DNA from: Fidelibacterota bacterium
Lineage (GTDB): Bacteria > Fidelibacterota > UBA8477 > JABMPR01
Reading direction: 5' to 3'
DNA: 64,000 nucleotides
Assembly: GCA_016844955.1 (NCBI GenBank)
Contig: JAERTH010000075.1
Span: 1-64,000, forward strand
Position 1 is the first letter of the stretch. The number at the start of each line of letters is the position of its first letter. The translations under genes were made by a program, and so were the position numbers. The notes under the pieces were generated by a model. That model was not told the origin of the DNA and did no database searches. It saw nothing but the letters and a program-made list of their open reading frames with translations. Below are positions 45,069-54,018 of this stretch, piece after piece.

Positions 45069-45629
45069 ATGATTGTGAAAAAGTTACTTGAGAAATATCC
45101 TTCAAAGTTATCGACTCGGCTCCTGCTCATAACAGGCCTGTTGATCTTCATCCCCGTCTATACCTATATGCTCACCTATTTCAAGAGTCTGGGTATCGAC
45201 CCCCAAGAATACAACGGTGTATTGCTTTCCTTTGATGTGGATATATTTCAAGCCTTCATCAAAGAAATAGCAACTGCTGATCACCTCGATGGATTTCTCC
45301 GGGTATTTCAACTGAATATCATTTCTATAACTGGTTTTATGACTGCTTTCTTTGCTCTGGGTCTGGTTATCGATAGAGCAATACCTGCAGATTCACGATT
45401 GAATCGGTTCACCTTCATCAGCTCTCCCCTGACAATCCTGGTCGCAGTCCTGGACATGATTGCCTCTCTGGTCTTTCTTTTTGCAGGTGAAAATTTGGTC
45501 AATATTGGCCAATTGCAGGTGAATATTGTCAGTTCATTCTACTATGGACGAGTTCTGCTGCTATACGCAGTCATTTTGTGGTTTATCGTAGCAGGAATCA
45601 CCCTCCTGGTAAAGCGGGTGCGTACATAG
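45069..45629 (+). CDS. Four-helix membrane protein at the end of the ABC operon
   Basis: This protein of about 187 residues has hydrophobic segments around LLLITGLLIFIPVYTYML, IISITGFMTAFFALGLVI, LTILVAVLDMIASLVFLF and VLLLYAVILWFIVAGITLL. No family is recognised. GGAGGAG at 45061-45067 is very close to ATG 45069, and GTG 45075 has better spacing and may be the real start. It is 60 bases after the LolA-like gene and precedes a terminator, closing the operon. Confidence 0.7.
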   Translation: MIVKKLLEKYPSKLSTRLLLITGLLIFIPVYTYMLTYFKSLGIDPQEYNGVLLSFDVDIFQAFIKEIATADHLDGFLRVFQLNIISITGFMTAFFALGLVIDRAIPADSRLNRFTFISSPLTILVAVLDMIASLVFLFAGENLVNIGQLQVNIVSSFYYGRVLLLYAVILWFIVAGITLLVKRVRT

Positions 45630-45669
45630 AACAGAGGCACTATTCTTCGAGAATATTTAAGGCATGAAT

Positions 45670-45704
45670 AAAGAGGCTGTTTCTTTGAAAGAAACAGCCT
45701 CTTT
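45670..45704. terminator. Bidirectional terminator hairpin
   Basis: Two 17-base arms (45670-45686 and 45688-45704) are perfect complements, carrying AAAGAGGCTGTTTC and its inverse. It separates the ABC operon from the convergent surface-protein gene. The T-run is short on both strands (CTCTTT), but the stem is very long. Confidence 0.85.
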
Positions 45705-45724
45705 GCCATGAGATAGGTGGGTTT

Positions 45725-48700
45725 TTACTTCAGAAAAAGCATACGCTTATTCTGACTAAAGCCTTCGCCCTCCAAACGATAGATGTACAGGCCCGAACTC
45801 ACTGGGTTTGCAGCATCATCCAACCCGTTCCAGACAACATGATATTCTCCTTGAGCAAACTCCCCTCCTGCAAGCCTGACAATCTCACGACCAGAAACAT
45901 CATATATGGTGAGTCGAACGCTTGAGTTAACAGGTATGGAAAAGCTGATAGTGGTTGAAGGATTAAACGGATTTGGAAAATTTTGCTCCAAAGTCCAGGA
46001 TGATGGCAAAGCTGTCATGCCATAAAGGCCGACAGTGGCATCAACTGTGAAAGTCCTGCTCTCAGAATTAACATTCTCAATTGAATCACTTGCTGTGACC
46101 CACCACTGGATGGGTGTGGACCGTGGCAATTCGAGCATGGAGAGCGTAAATGACAGACTATCTCCGACTTCATAAGCGACAAAGAAGTCTGCACCCGTCA
46201 AAGTGAGTGTATAATATAGGCTGTCGCCATCTACATCGGAGCTAGGTTCCCAGGAAAATGTCAGACTGGAGTCCATGACAGAAATATCCTGGTTTGGCAT
46301 GAGAAGAGTGAATGGCTCAGGGGCATCATTTACCGGAAGTATCGTGAAGAATACAAAACCAGTATCGGCCAGTTCACCATCGGTCACAACAAAACTGACG
46401 GTATCGCTTCCGTTGTAATTTTGATAGGGAGTGTAGATAATCAGTTGCTGGTCAAGTTGGGCTGTACCATGACGGGCATCGGCTAGGATGGAAAAGCTTA
46501 GAGAATCAAGATTCCCATCAGTTCCGCTTATGATGACCGTTTCAAGAGAGTCCTCTATAACTATACCCGATGTATCTTGAGCCAATGGTGGATAATTGAC
46601 ATATCCAACCGACTCATCCACGGTAAAGTGCTGCATATTAGAGCTGATTGTGGAGACAGAATCATTCGCCTGTACCTGCCATTCCAGTAAGGTTCCCCGG
46701 GGCATATCCAGTACTGAGATAGTCAGTGTTGTATCAATCCCTGCATCGAGGACCAACTCGAAAATATCTCCAGCAATATTGATGAGATAATATATACCAT
46801 CACTATCAATATCTTCGGCTGGGTGCCATGCCAATGTTATGAGTGAATCCATAACGATCGCCTCATCAGTTGGTGATATCAAGCCAAACGCCTGCGGCGG
46901 ATCATTGACTGGCAAGACGGTATAGTCAAACTGAGTGGTATCGGCTAAATTCCCGGCACCATCGTCTGTTACAATAATCGTGATTTGCGCGAGACCATTC
47001 CAGTCAGCTTCAGGTGTCAGGGTCAGCGTGGTTCCAACCAAGTCTACGGCAACAGCATCCTGGTCTGAACTGGCTTCATAAACCAGCTCATCCCCATCTT
47101 CATCGCTGGCTGAGACTATGACTTCCAGAGGTGCATCCTCAAACGATGCTTGAGGCTCAATTGGATCCATCATAGGCGCTATATTCGGCTCGGCAATGGT
47201 GATGGTCACCGTAGCAAAAGCTGAATAGTAGAGTCCATCATAGGCCTGGAAACTGAATGAATCAGTACCGTCATTACCTGCTGGTGGTGTATAGGTCACT
47301 GTGGAGTCAGCCAGTTCAAGGCCTCCATCAGTTCCAAAGTCCCAGAGAACGAACATTATATCGTCGTTATCAGCATCATTTCCTTCTAGCAGAAAACTGA
47401 CCTCCTCATCAACGCCAGTGTTGATGTTCATATCCTCAACGGTTGGTGTACTCCCGGGTTGAATGAGGGTGACATCTCCATTTTCCCAGGCCAGGAAGGG
47501 GTAACCGTCATTTACGATTCCAGCCTCTCTATCCATATCCCAGTCATTGTCAGTACCATTAAAATCTTCAACCTCAAAATCCCACGTGGCATAGGTAAAG
47601 GTAGAAATCTTATTCATTTGTAGCGTGGTCTTGGCTTCAGCACCATTCCCAGTCGTCTGGGCAGAAGATTCAATATCCCAAAAATTATTGAGGTAGGAAC
47701 CTGCTATATCAAACCCTACAAATCCCTTGTTGGTTGGATTGTCAGCATCAACATATGTGACTTCCCCTGTAGAATAAGAATTTTCTACCTGACAAGCTGT
47801 GCCAACTGACCCGGCAAAGCTTCCAACCTTTTCTGAGTCTCCATTTGTGCGTGTAGCACTTCCACGGCTGTAACTGTTTTTGATATGGGCTGGACTAAAG
47901 TGCAGACTTCCAATGAAACCACCCACTCGGTCAGTGCCTTCAGCATTACCCTCTGCGTATGAATTTTGGACAAGTGTAGCACCTTCAGATCTTCCGATCA
48001 TACCGCCAACATCCTGTGCACCTGACACGCTGCAACGACTTGAGGAGCTATCGATATTTCCATGGTTATATCCTATAAGGCCACCCACTCGGTCGTTCCC
48101 GGATACCATTCCACTGGTGTAAACATGGATAAGATTTGAGGCGTTGTTATATCCAATGAGACCCCCCACATAATCAGAGCCTGAGATGTCCACATCAATC
48201 AAACTTAAGTAGGAGATGGTGGCACCATCAGTATATCCAAACAATCCCTGATGATCACTTTCCAGGTGCGCCATGGTTAATGCTGAAATTGTATAACCAC
48301 CGCCGTCATAGGAACCAGTGAATCTCGTCACGCTATTCCCGATAGGTAAAAATCCGGTACCCTCATTCAGGAGTGCTGAACTGGCTGCATCAATGTCAGC
48401 GGTTTGAGCAAAAAATTTATCCCAATGATCTGCGTGATCAGAAACCCAGGTAAGATCGTCCATGTCAGCAATCTGGAAGGGATCTAGTTCAGTCCCTGAT
48501 CCTTCTGGAGGTTCTTCGCTAGCATCAACATTAAGAGTAACAAATATTTCTTCAGAGAATAACTCACCATCAAACAAGACATAACTCAATTCATCAGTTC
48601 CAACAAAATCAGGAGTAGGTGTGTAGCTTAGGTTAGCGCCTGCCATGGGGCGGATACTCATCCCAACAATATCATAGGCACCGAAACATCCCTGAACCGT

Positions 48701-49516
48701 CTGCGAGAAGCTCTCAAAGGCCACTTCAAGCCAGCCTGTACCTTCAGGGTCGAAAGCTGCGATCCAGGCAGGATCACTGTTCACCTGGTCAATTCTAGCC
48801 ACACCAAATCCAGAAGCGTATCCATCCACTCCCCCAGCCCCTACTGGGTTAGGATAGTATATCTTCAACCACAGCGCCATATCAACAACTGCCAATTTGA
48901 TGACGCCATCCTCCTTAATGTTTCCAATTCCTTGAGAATAAACACGGTTTTCACCGGCTTCCCCCAGTGTTGTCCAGGGATTAGCTGGGTTTTCTGTGTT
49001 CAGGTGCTCCTGGCTTTCGATAACCAGGTCATCCAAGAATATCTCAAGACCATTAATATCATCAACCAGGGCAAGATTTTCGCCAAATACCTGGGACTGA
49101 GTTTCTAGGCCTGTTCCATCGCAACCACCTGTACCATGACCATCAGCGTTCCAGTCCAAATTTGTATAGGCGTAAACAGAGACACCGGAATGATCAAATG
49201 GATTCGCATCCTGATCAAACATCCAGTAAAGGAGTGAGGCAGGTCCAGCTTCAAGATCGGTGACTTCCCCAGTGACAAGGTCGCCTGCAAGTCCACCAAG
49301 TACACCATTTTCTGGAGCTTGAACTATTGGGAAATAGATAGCATCACCTTCATCATCATTGCCATTTAGAACTATGGGATGTGGTCCATCACCAAGAATA
49401 TCAATGGAAAAGTCATCTGCAAAAGGTGCCGAGTTTTCCTGTCCGTAACCCAGTGCAATAAGTCCCATCATAACTATCATCATCTGACGTAACTGTCTAT
49501 TCAATGTCATTTTCAT
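45725..49516 (-). CDS. Giant secreted surface protein: GLUG repeats, Ig/cadherin-like domains, type IX sorting tail
   Basis: This 1263-residue protein has a signal peptide ending near GLIALGYGQ. Further on are GLUG repeats (about 420-560, with SDYVGGLIGYNNASN, NDRVGGLIGYNHGN, QDVGGMIGRSEG and TDRVGGFIGSLH). Tandem Ig/cadherin-like segments follow (NGTDSFSFQAYDG, NDPPQAF, NDAPEPF; about 690-1165). Two of these (about 890-990 and 1065-1165) are clear internal duplicates. The tail starts NFPNPFNPSTTISFSIP and ends with an Arg/Lys-rich strand, the type IX sorting domain. It is probably an adhesin or matrix protein on the cell surface. ATG 49516 follows AGGGGAG. It is monocistronic. Confidence 0.88.
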   Translation of the reverse strand: MKMTLNRQLRQMMIVMMGLIALGYGQENSAPFADDFSIDILGDGPHPIVLNGNDDEGDAIYFPIVQAPENGVLGGLAGDLVTGEVTDLEAGPASLLYWMFDQDANPFDHSGVSVYAYTNLDWNADGHGTGGCDGTGLETQSQVFGENLALVDDINGLEIFLDDLVIESQEHLNTENPANPWTTLGEAGENRVYSQGIGNIKEDGVIKLAVVDMALWLKIYYPNPVGAGGVDGYASGFGVARIDQVNSDPAWIAAFDPEGTGWLEVAFESFSQTVQGCFGAYDIVGMSIRPMAGANLSYTPTPDFVGTDELSYVLFDGELFSEEIFVTLNVDASEEPPEGSGTELDPFQIADMDDLTWVSDHADHWDKFFAQTADIDAASSALLNEGTGFLPIGNSVTRFTGSYDGGGYTISALTMAHLESDHQGLFGYTDGATISYLSLIDVDISGSDYVGGLIGYNNASNLIHVYTSGMVSGNDRVGGLIGYNHGNIDSSSSRCSVSGAQDVGGMIGRSEGATLVQNSYAEGNAEGTDRVGGFIGSLHFSPAHIKNSYSRGSATRTNGDSEKVGSFAGSVGTACQVENSYSTGEVTYVDADNPTNKGFVGFDIAGSYLNNFWDIESSAQTTGNGAEAKTTLQMNKISTFTYATWDFEVEDFNGTDNDWDMDREAGIVNDGYPFLAWENGDVTLIQPGSTPTVEDMNINTGVDEEVSFLLEGNDADNDDIMFVLWDFGTDGGLELADSTVTYTPPAGNDGTDSFSFQAYDGLYYSAFATVTITIAEPNIAPMMDPIEPQASFEDAPLEVIVSASDEDGDELVYEASSDQDAVAVDLVGTTLTLTPEADWNGLAQITIIVTDDGAGNLADTTQFDYTVLPVNDPPQAFGLISPTDEAIVMDSLITLAWHPAEDIDSDGIYYLINIAGDIFELVLDAGIDTTLTISVLDMPRGTLLEWQVQANDSVSTISSNMQHFTVDESVGYVNYPPLAQDTSGIVIEDSLETVIISGTDGNLDSLSFSILADARHGTAQLDQQLIIYTPYQNYNGSDTVSFVVTDGELADTGFVFFTILPVNDAPEPFTLLMPNQDISVMDSSLTFSWEPSSDVDGDSLYYTLTLTGADFFVAYEVGDSLSFTLSMLELPRSTPIQWWVTASDSIENVNSESRTFTVDATVGLYGMTALPSSWTLEQNFPNPFNPSTTISFSIPVNSSVRLTIYDVSGREIVRLAGGEFAQGEYHVVWNGLDDAANPVSSGLYIYRLEGEGFSQNKRMLFLK

Positions 49517-49800
49517 TACTCCCCTAAGGATTATTTAACATTCCAAATGGGAAGCTAATCCATGCTTATAGCTGTGAAAGTGTAATGTTTGGTCTGGTGT
49601 GGCAGATCACTGGAGACGGTGGAAGGAGGAAAACTGGCAAAATGTGTGAGGTAAATCATTGACCACTTCGTTTCAATATTTAGAACCATGACGCGCCGTA
49701 TTCTGGAGGCCATAATAATCGAGCAAGGGAAGGTTAGCCTCATGGATTATCTCAGCGTATATTTTCATCAATGGATTTCAATTGAAAGGGAGTGACCTAA

Positions 49801-50448
49801 ATGGGGCTTTTTCGTAAAAAGGAAACAATATGCGACCGTGTCTGGCTTACGGAAGTTCTCAAAATTGAGGATATTCTGGCAAGTATAGACGCTGCTCAGA
49901 AGCTGCAACGTACGCCACTGGTGATATATCATTTTTTAGAGACTGGCAGCAAGTTTAAATCCCATTGTAAACACCAGGGCATATCTTTCCATGAACTAAA
50001 CAGTCCGGGAGAACTGGACACAGCAACCAGCACTGGTTGGTCGTCCAAGACTGATGTCATTTTGTTGAATTCCAGTCGCATTACCCGTAATGATTTCAAG
50101 CAAACTCGCAGAAGTGCAAACACCGGTGTTTCGTATTCACTACTTCTGTTAGAACACTATCCCCTGCCTCAACGCGATGAGCTGGTACTAGAGTTTGCAA
50201 AAAGCCACAAGGAAATGGGCGTCCCCACAGCATTTGTTTCACTCACAGAGCCGTGGTTAAAAGACCTAATGGGTGACAGAGTATTAGATTTGATGAATAA
50301 ACTGGATGTTGATGAGAATGAAGTCATGCAGCATCAACTCATCTCAAGCAGTATACGTAAAGCCCAGGATAACCTGGCAAAAAAGGTGGTCAGAGATTTC
50401 CCTCAGGACTCAATTGAAACCTGGCTATCTCACAACCTCAAAACTTAG
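49801..50448 (+). CDS. Hypothetical protein, 215 residues
   Basis: This soluble protein begins MGLFRKKETICDRVWLTEV, with alternating helix/strand segments (RTPLVIYHFLETGSKF, TDVILLNSSRI, VSYSLLLLEHYPLPQRDELV, PTAFVSLTEPWLKDLMG). The strand-then-loop order vaguely recalls a helicase C-terminal or SecA-like Rossmann half, but I see no Walker motif. The start follows AAAGGGAG. Its stop overlaps the stop of the convergent esterase gene by four bases. Its function is unknown. Confidence 0.7.
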   Translation: MGLFRKKETICDRVWLTEVLKIEDILASIDAAQKLQRTPLVIYHFLETGSKFKSHCKHQGISFHELNSPGELDTATSTGWSSKTDVILLNSSRITRNDFKQTRRSANTGVSYSLLLLEHYPLPQRDELVLEFAKSHKEMGVPTAFVSLTEPWLKDLMGDRVLDLMNKLDVDENEVMQHQLISSSIRKAQDNLAKKVVRDFPQDSIETWLSHNLKT

Positions 50449-51119
50449 AGCTGATGTTTTGCCAACCAGGACTGGATGTCCTGTAATTCCTGTTGACTGA
50501 TTTCATGACCCATGGGGTATTCATGATGATCCAACTGAACCGGTAAATCCTCCCAGAAATTCACAATTTGCCGACCAAATTCTATGGGAATAACCTGATC
50601 GTTAGTGCCATGTCCAGCAAATACAGGAAGATCTTGCAGAGTTTCTCCATCCTGTAGAAGCTGGCCAATGTTTTCAGTCAAACGGCCACTCATAATCAGC
50701 AATGCCTTTATCAGATCAGGCTGAGAGAGAGTAACCATATTGGATATGCTTGCCCCCTGACTGAATCCTGCCAGGATATACTTATCTATAGAAAACCGCG
50801 CGTCTGATTGAAGTGCCTGGAGAATTTTGATTACACTGGAGTTGCTTTCCAGCGCTTGCTCTGTATTGAATTTCAAACTACCATCAGCAAACATATCAAT
50901 ATCGAACCAGGAGGCACCACCGTACATGGTCGATCCGGGACCGCGTATACTGAAAATTTGCAAGTTTGCATCAAAAAAAGGGGCCAGCCCCATCAGGTCA
51001 TATTCATCAGCACCATATCCATGGAGCAAGACCAGGGTACCTTTTAGGTCAACCGCATCAGCCGCAGGTCGAAATAGCAGATTGCTTCCATTAATTGTGA
51101 GTTTTTCGATGTTTTCCAT
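50445..51119 (-). CDS. Phospholipase/carboxylesterase-type alpha/beta hydrolase
   Basis: This 224-residue serine hydrolase has LVLLHGYGADEYDLMGLA (oxyanion region), nucleophile elbow AGFSQGASISNMV (Ser near 114), acidic residue in FAGHGTNDQVIP and catalytic His in YPMGHEISQQE. The family acts on short- to medium-chain esters; the natural substrate is unknown. No signal peptide is seen, so it is cytoplasmic. A MITE-like repeat lies just upstream. Confidence 0.92.
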   Translation of the reverse strand: MENIEKLTINGSNLLFRPAADAVDLKGTLVLLHGYGADEYDLMGLAPFFDANLQIFSIRGPGSTMYGGASWFDIDMFADGSLKFNTEQALESNSSVIKILQALQSDARFSIDKYILAGFSQGASISNMVTLSQPDLIKALLIMSGRLTENIGQLLQDGETLQDLPVFAGHGTNDQVIPIEFGRQIVNFWEDLPVQLDHHEYPMGHEISQQELQDIQSWLAKHQL

Positions 51120-51150
51120 CCTAAATCTTTCTCCTGAGGAATCTTAACTA

Positions 51151-51257
51151 GTCATCCCGAGCGGAGTCGAGGGAGATAAATCTTACGTGTACCGTGTCGC
51201 AAGGAAACGCACCTCGACTGAGTTTATACTGAGCGAAGCCGAAGTACTCGGTGTGAC
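51151..51257. repeat. MITE-like interspersed repeat, divergent copy
   Basis: This 107-bp element begins GTCATCCCGAGCGGAGTCGA, identical to copy A at 199. It ends CTCGGTGTGACG, which is the inverse of the start with mismatches (GTCACACCGAG). The centre differs from the copies at 199 and 357, so only the terminal sequence is shared. It lies between the esterase and P5C dehydrogenase genes. Confidence 0.65.
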
Positions 51258-51292
51258 GTAAAAAAACAGCTCTATAAAAAACTGGTCACTAC

Positions 51293-52924
51293 TTATTCCT
51301 TATCCATGAAGGGATATGGAAATTCAGTTGGCGGAATAAAATTCTCTTTAATAGTCCGCTGTGAAACCCATCGAACCAGATTTGAAACCGATCCAGCCTT
51401 GTCGTTGGTTCCAGACGCACGACTTCCACCGAAGGGCTGTTGTCCTACCACTGCTCCCGTGGGTTTGTCATTGATATAGAAATTACCAGCACTGTGTCGT
51501 AATTTTTTCAATGCCAATTCAACAGCTGGTCTATCTTTAGACAATACTGCTCCGGTTAAAGCATAAGGACTGGTACTATCCACCAGGTCTAACACATCTT
51601 CCCAGCTCTCATCATAAACATAGATGGTCACAACCGGTCCAAAAATCTCTTCTTCCATGGTTTTGAAATGGGGATCAGTAGTGACAATAGTGGTTGGCTC
51701 AATAAAGAAACCAACAGAATCATCATAATTTCCACCTGTGATGATTTCAGCATCCTTATGACCCTTGGCATAATCAATATAACCAGTGATATCTGAGAAA
51801 GCGGCCGCATCAATAACGGCATTCATGAAATTCCCAAAGTCCTTCACATCGCCCATCTTGATCTTTGCGATTTCCGCAATGTAGCTATCTTTAAATTCAG
51901 CCCACATGGAACGAGGCACATATATGCGGGAAGCAGCGGAACACTTCTGCCCTTGAAATTCAAAGGCTCCACGGATGACAGCAGTTCTCAGGACTTCCAT
52001 ATCGGTTGATTCATGACAGACAATAAAGTCTTTGCCACCTGTTTCACCAACTATACGAGGATAGGTCTTATAGTTGGCAATATTGTCACCAACGGTTTTC
52101 CACATATTTTGGAATACGGCGGTTGATCCCGTGAAGTGGACACCAGCCAGATGTTCGCTGGCCATGACCTGAGGACCTACAACTGAGCCTTTGCCCGGGA
52201 TAAAGTTGATTACACCATCTGGCAGACCGGCTTCTTTGAACATTTTCATCAGGAAGTAGCCGGAGTAGACTGAAGATGATGCCGGCTTCCACAATGCAAC
52301 GTTGCCCATGAGAGCAGGAGCAGTTGGAAGATTACCAGCAATGGAGGTAAAATTGAAAGGTGTTACTGCAAAGACAAATCCTTCTAGTGACCTGTGTTCA
52401 ACCTGGTTCCACATTCCTTCTGGTGAATATAGAGGCTGCTGTGCGTAGATTTCCTGCAAGTACTGAGCGTTAAAATTAAAAAAGTCAATGAGCTCGCAGG
52501 CTGAATCGATCTCAGCTTGAAATGCATTTTTACTCTGGCCCAGCATGGTGGCGGCATTCAGAATGTGACGATAAGGACCTGCCAATAGGATGGCCATGCG
52601 TTTGAAGATAGCGACTCTGGATTCCCAGGGCATTACTGACCAGGTCTTCCAGGCAACTTGTGAGGCTTCAATGGCTGCTGCAATTTCTTGCTCTCCAGCC
52701 ATATGGTATTTCGCCAGGACATGTTGGTGATCATGGGGCATCACATTGGTTGCAGTGACACCGGTGAAGATCTCTTTACCACCAATGATCACAGGAATTT
52801 CAACGACCTCTGTACTCATTTTATCCAGCATTTTGTTTAGTTCTGCTCGTTCAGGCGAACCTGGAGCATAATTTAATATGGGCTCATTTACAGCTTTTGG
52901 AACAGCAACAATTTTATCGGACAT
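51293..52924 (-). CDS. pruA: L-glutamate gamma-semialdehyde (P5C) dehydrogenase
   Basis: This 543-residue aldehyde dehydrogenase oxidises glutamate semialdehyde (from proline) to glutamate with NAD+. It has PFNFTSIAGNLPTAPALMGN, the catalytic glutamate in IVGETGGKDFIVCHES and catalytic Cys in FQGQKCSAASRIYVP, and ends in the family-specific GQQPFGGSRASGTNDKAG. Its length and N terminus match the stand-alone P5CDH group (ALDH4-like), not the PutA fusion. AGGAGG precedes the ATG. No proline dehydrogenase gene is present in the window, but PutP is 2.5 kb away. Confidence 0.96.
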   Translation of the reverse strand: MSDKIVAVPKAVNEPILNYAPGSPERAELNKMLDKMSTEVVEIPVIIGGKEIFTGVTATNVMPHDHQHVLAKYHMAGEQEIAAAIEASQVAWKTWSVMPWESRVAIFKRMAILLAGPYRHILNAATMLGQSKNAFQAEIDSACELIDFFNFNAQYLQEIYAQQPLYSPEGMWNQVEHRSLEGFVFAVTPFNFTSIAGNLPTAPALMGNVALWKPASSSVYSGYFLMKMFKEAGLPDGVINFIPGKGSVVGPQVMASEHLAGVHFTGSTAVFQNMWKTVGDNIANYKTYPRIVGETGGKDFIVCHESTDMEVLRTAVIRGAFEFQGQKCSAASRIYVPRSMWAEFKDSYIAEIAKIKMGDVKDFGNFMNAVIDAAAFSDITGYIDYAKGHKDAEIITGGNYDDSVGFFIEPTTIVTTDPHFKTMEEEIFGPVVTIYVYDESWEDVLDLVDSTSPYALTGAVLSKDRPAVELALKKLRHSAGNFYINDKPTGAVVGQQPFGGSRASGTNDKAGSVSNLVRWVSQRTIKENFIPPTEFPYPFMDKE

Positions 52925-53030
52925 TTTGACCTCCTAAATCAAATGATCGTTTTGAAATATCTCCTGTGGTCTTTGATCAACCGTCTCCCCACGCTATGCA
53001 AATAGTACTCCAATCGATCCCACTTGAGGA

Positions 53031-53270
53031 TCAATCATCCTTACTCAAATAAATCTTGTAAAAGAAATCCAGGTCTGCGGGATCGGCGAAGATACCCAGA
53101 ACCTCCTCCGCATAGCCCTGACCAAGTGGGACATTGGAGCGAACATACAACTCACCTGTCTCTCTTCTGAATACGCCTGATCGAGAAGTTGCCAATTCCT
53201 GCCGCAACTCTTTATCAAAGGTTTTTATAAGTGCGGCGATTTCGGTCATGGGTTCAGTCATGTTTCTCAT
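53031..53270 (-). CDS. Hypothetical protein, 79 residues
   Basis: This small protein has amphipathic segments (ITEIAALIKTFDKELRQEL-like helix) and a conserved-looking FADPADLDFFYKIYL end. Its start overlaps the end of the previous gene by 17 bases, and an internal ATG at 53261 (MTEPMTEIAAL) is an alternative. No family is recognised. It is the third member of a small-gene run ending 107 bases before the P5C dehydrogenase gene. Confidence 0.6.
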   Translation of the reverse strand: MRNMTEPMTEIAALIKTFDKELRQELATSRSGVFRRETGELYVRSNVPLGQGYAEEVLGIFADPADLDFFYKIYLSKDD

Positions 53271-53493
53271 CCCAGCTTTTTGATTTAAGGATTTCTTCTA
53301 GCTGAATTAGACTCGCCATTAATGCCTCGGTCTGTGTCCTTAATTCTTCACGAGAGGCACGCGGACCTGTTTTTTCTGGATTTTCTATTTCTGTTAAGAG
53401 TGTATCCAGGAATCCCCTGGCTCGACCAATATTGCGAACAACCCTGGCCCCGATTTCCTGGTTGGAAGGGGTATTTTCTAGTTTTTGGGACAC
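53254..53493 (-). CDS. Hypothetical protein, 79 residues, helical
   Basis: This all-helical small protein (GARVVRNIGRARGFLDTLL and EELRTQTEALMASLIQLEEI) has heptad-like leucines, suggesting a coiled coil. It overlaps the following gene by 17 bases. It starts 18 bases after the acidic gene. Its function is unknown. Confidence 0.6.
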   Translation of the reverse strand: MSQKLENTPSNQEIGARVVRNIGRARGFLDTLLTEIENPEKTGPRASREELRTQTEALMASLIQLEEILKSKSWDEKHD

Positions 53494-53511
53494 TGATTAT
53501 GTTGGGTAAGT

Positions 53512-53910
53512 CTAATCGTGAGTAATTCGGGCTCGCATGCGGGCGATAATATCAGCATCTTCCTGTTCTTGATCTTCAAAAGACTTCTCAGGATCTTGAT
53601 CAGGATCATCAGTAGCATCCTCATCTGGAGCGTCTAGATTTTCGATCTCCGGTTCTTCCTCATCGAAAATCTTACCATCCTTCAGTTTGCTGATTAAACC
53701 ACTCACTTCAACGTTGAAATCTTCAACGGTCTTTTCCAGTCTTTTCAGGAGTTCATCCATTAAATCCTGGCCATAGACATTATTAATACCATCCAGAAGA
53801 TCATTAAGCTGACCCTTCAGGAAATTCATCCGGCTTTCGGAATTATCAAAATCAACGGGGGCTTCTACTTCAGTAGTTTCTTGAACTTCTTCTTCGTTCT
53901 TATCCGGCAT
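53512..53910 (-). CDS. Acidic hypothetical protein, 132 residues
   Basis: This very acidic protein has a central amphipathic helix region (MNFLKGQLNDLLDGINNVYG, LLKRLEKTVEDFNVEV) and a highly acidic C terminus (DEEEPEIENLDAPDEDATDD) before a short basic end (RMRARITHD). ATG 53910 follows AGGAGTG. It is the first of three small genes on this strand. It may act in protein-protein binding; no motif identifies it. Confidence 0.6.
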   Translation of the reverse strand: MPDKNEEEVQETTEVEAPVDFDNSESRMNFLKGQLNDLLDGINNVYGQDLMDELLKRLEKTVEDFNVEVSGLISKLKDGKIFDEEEPEIENLDAPDEDATDDPDQDPEKSFEDQEQEDADIIARMRARITHD

Positions 53911-54018
53911 GTCGCACTCCTGTGAATAATTTCCTGGTGATCTTCTCCCTTAATTAATGGGAGGCTTTAAGCTAGACAGAATCCAAGCGTCACGCAAATA
54001 AATCATGCGCACAGCTTT

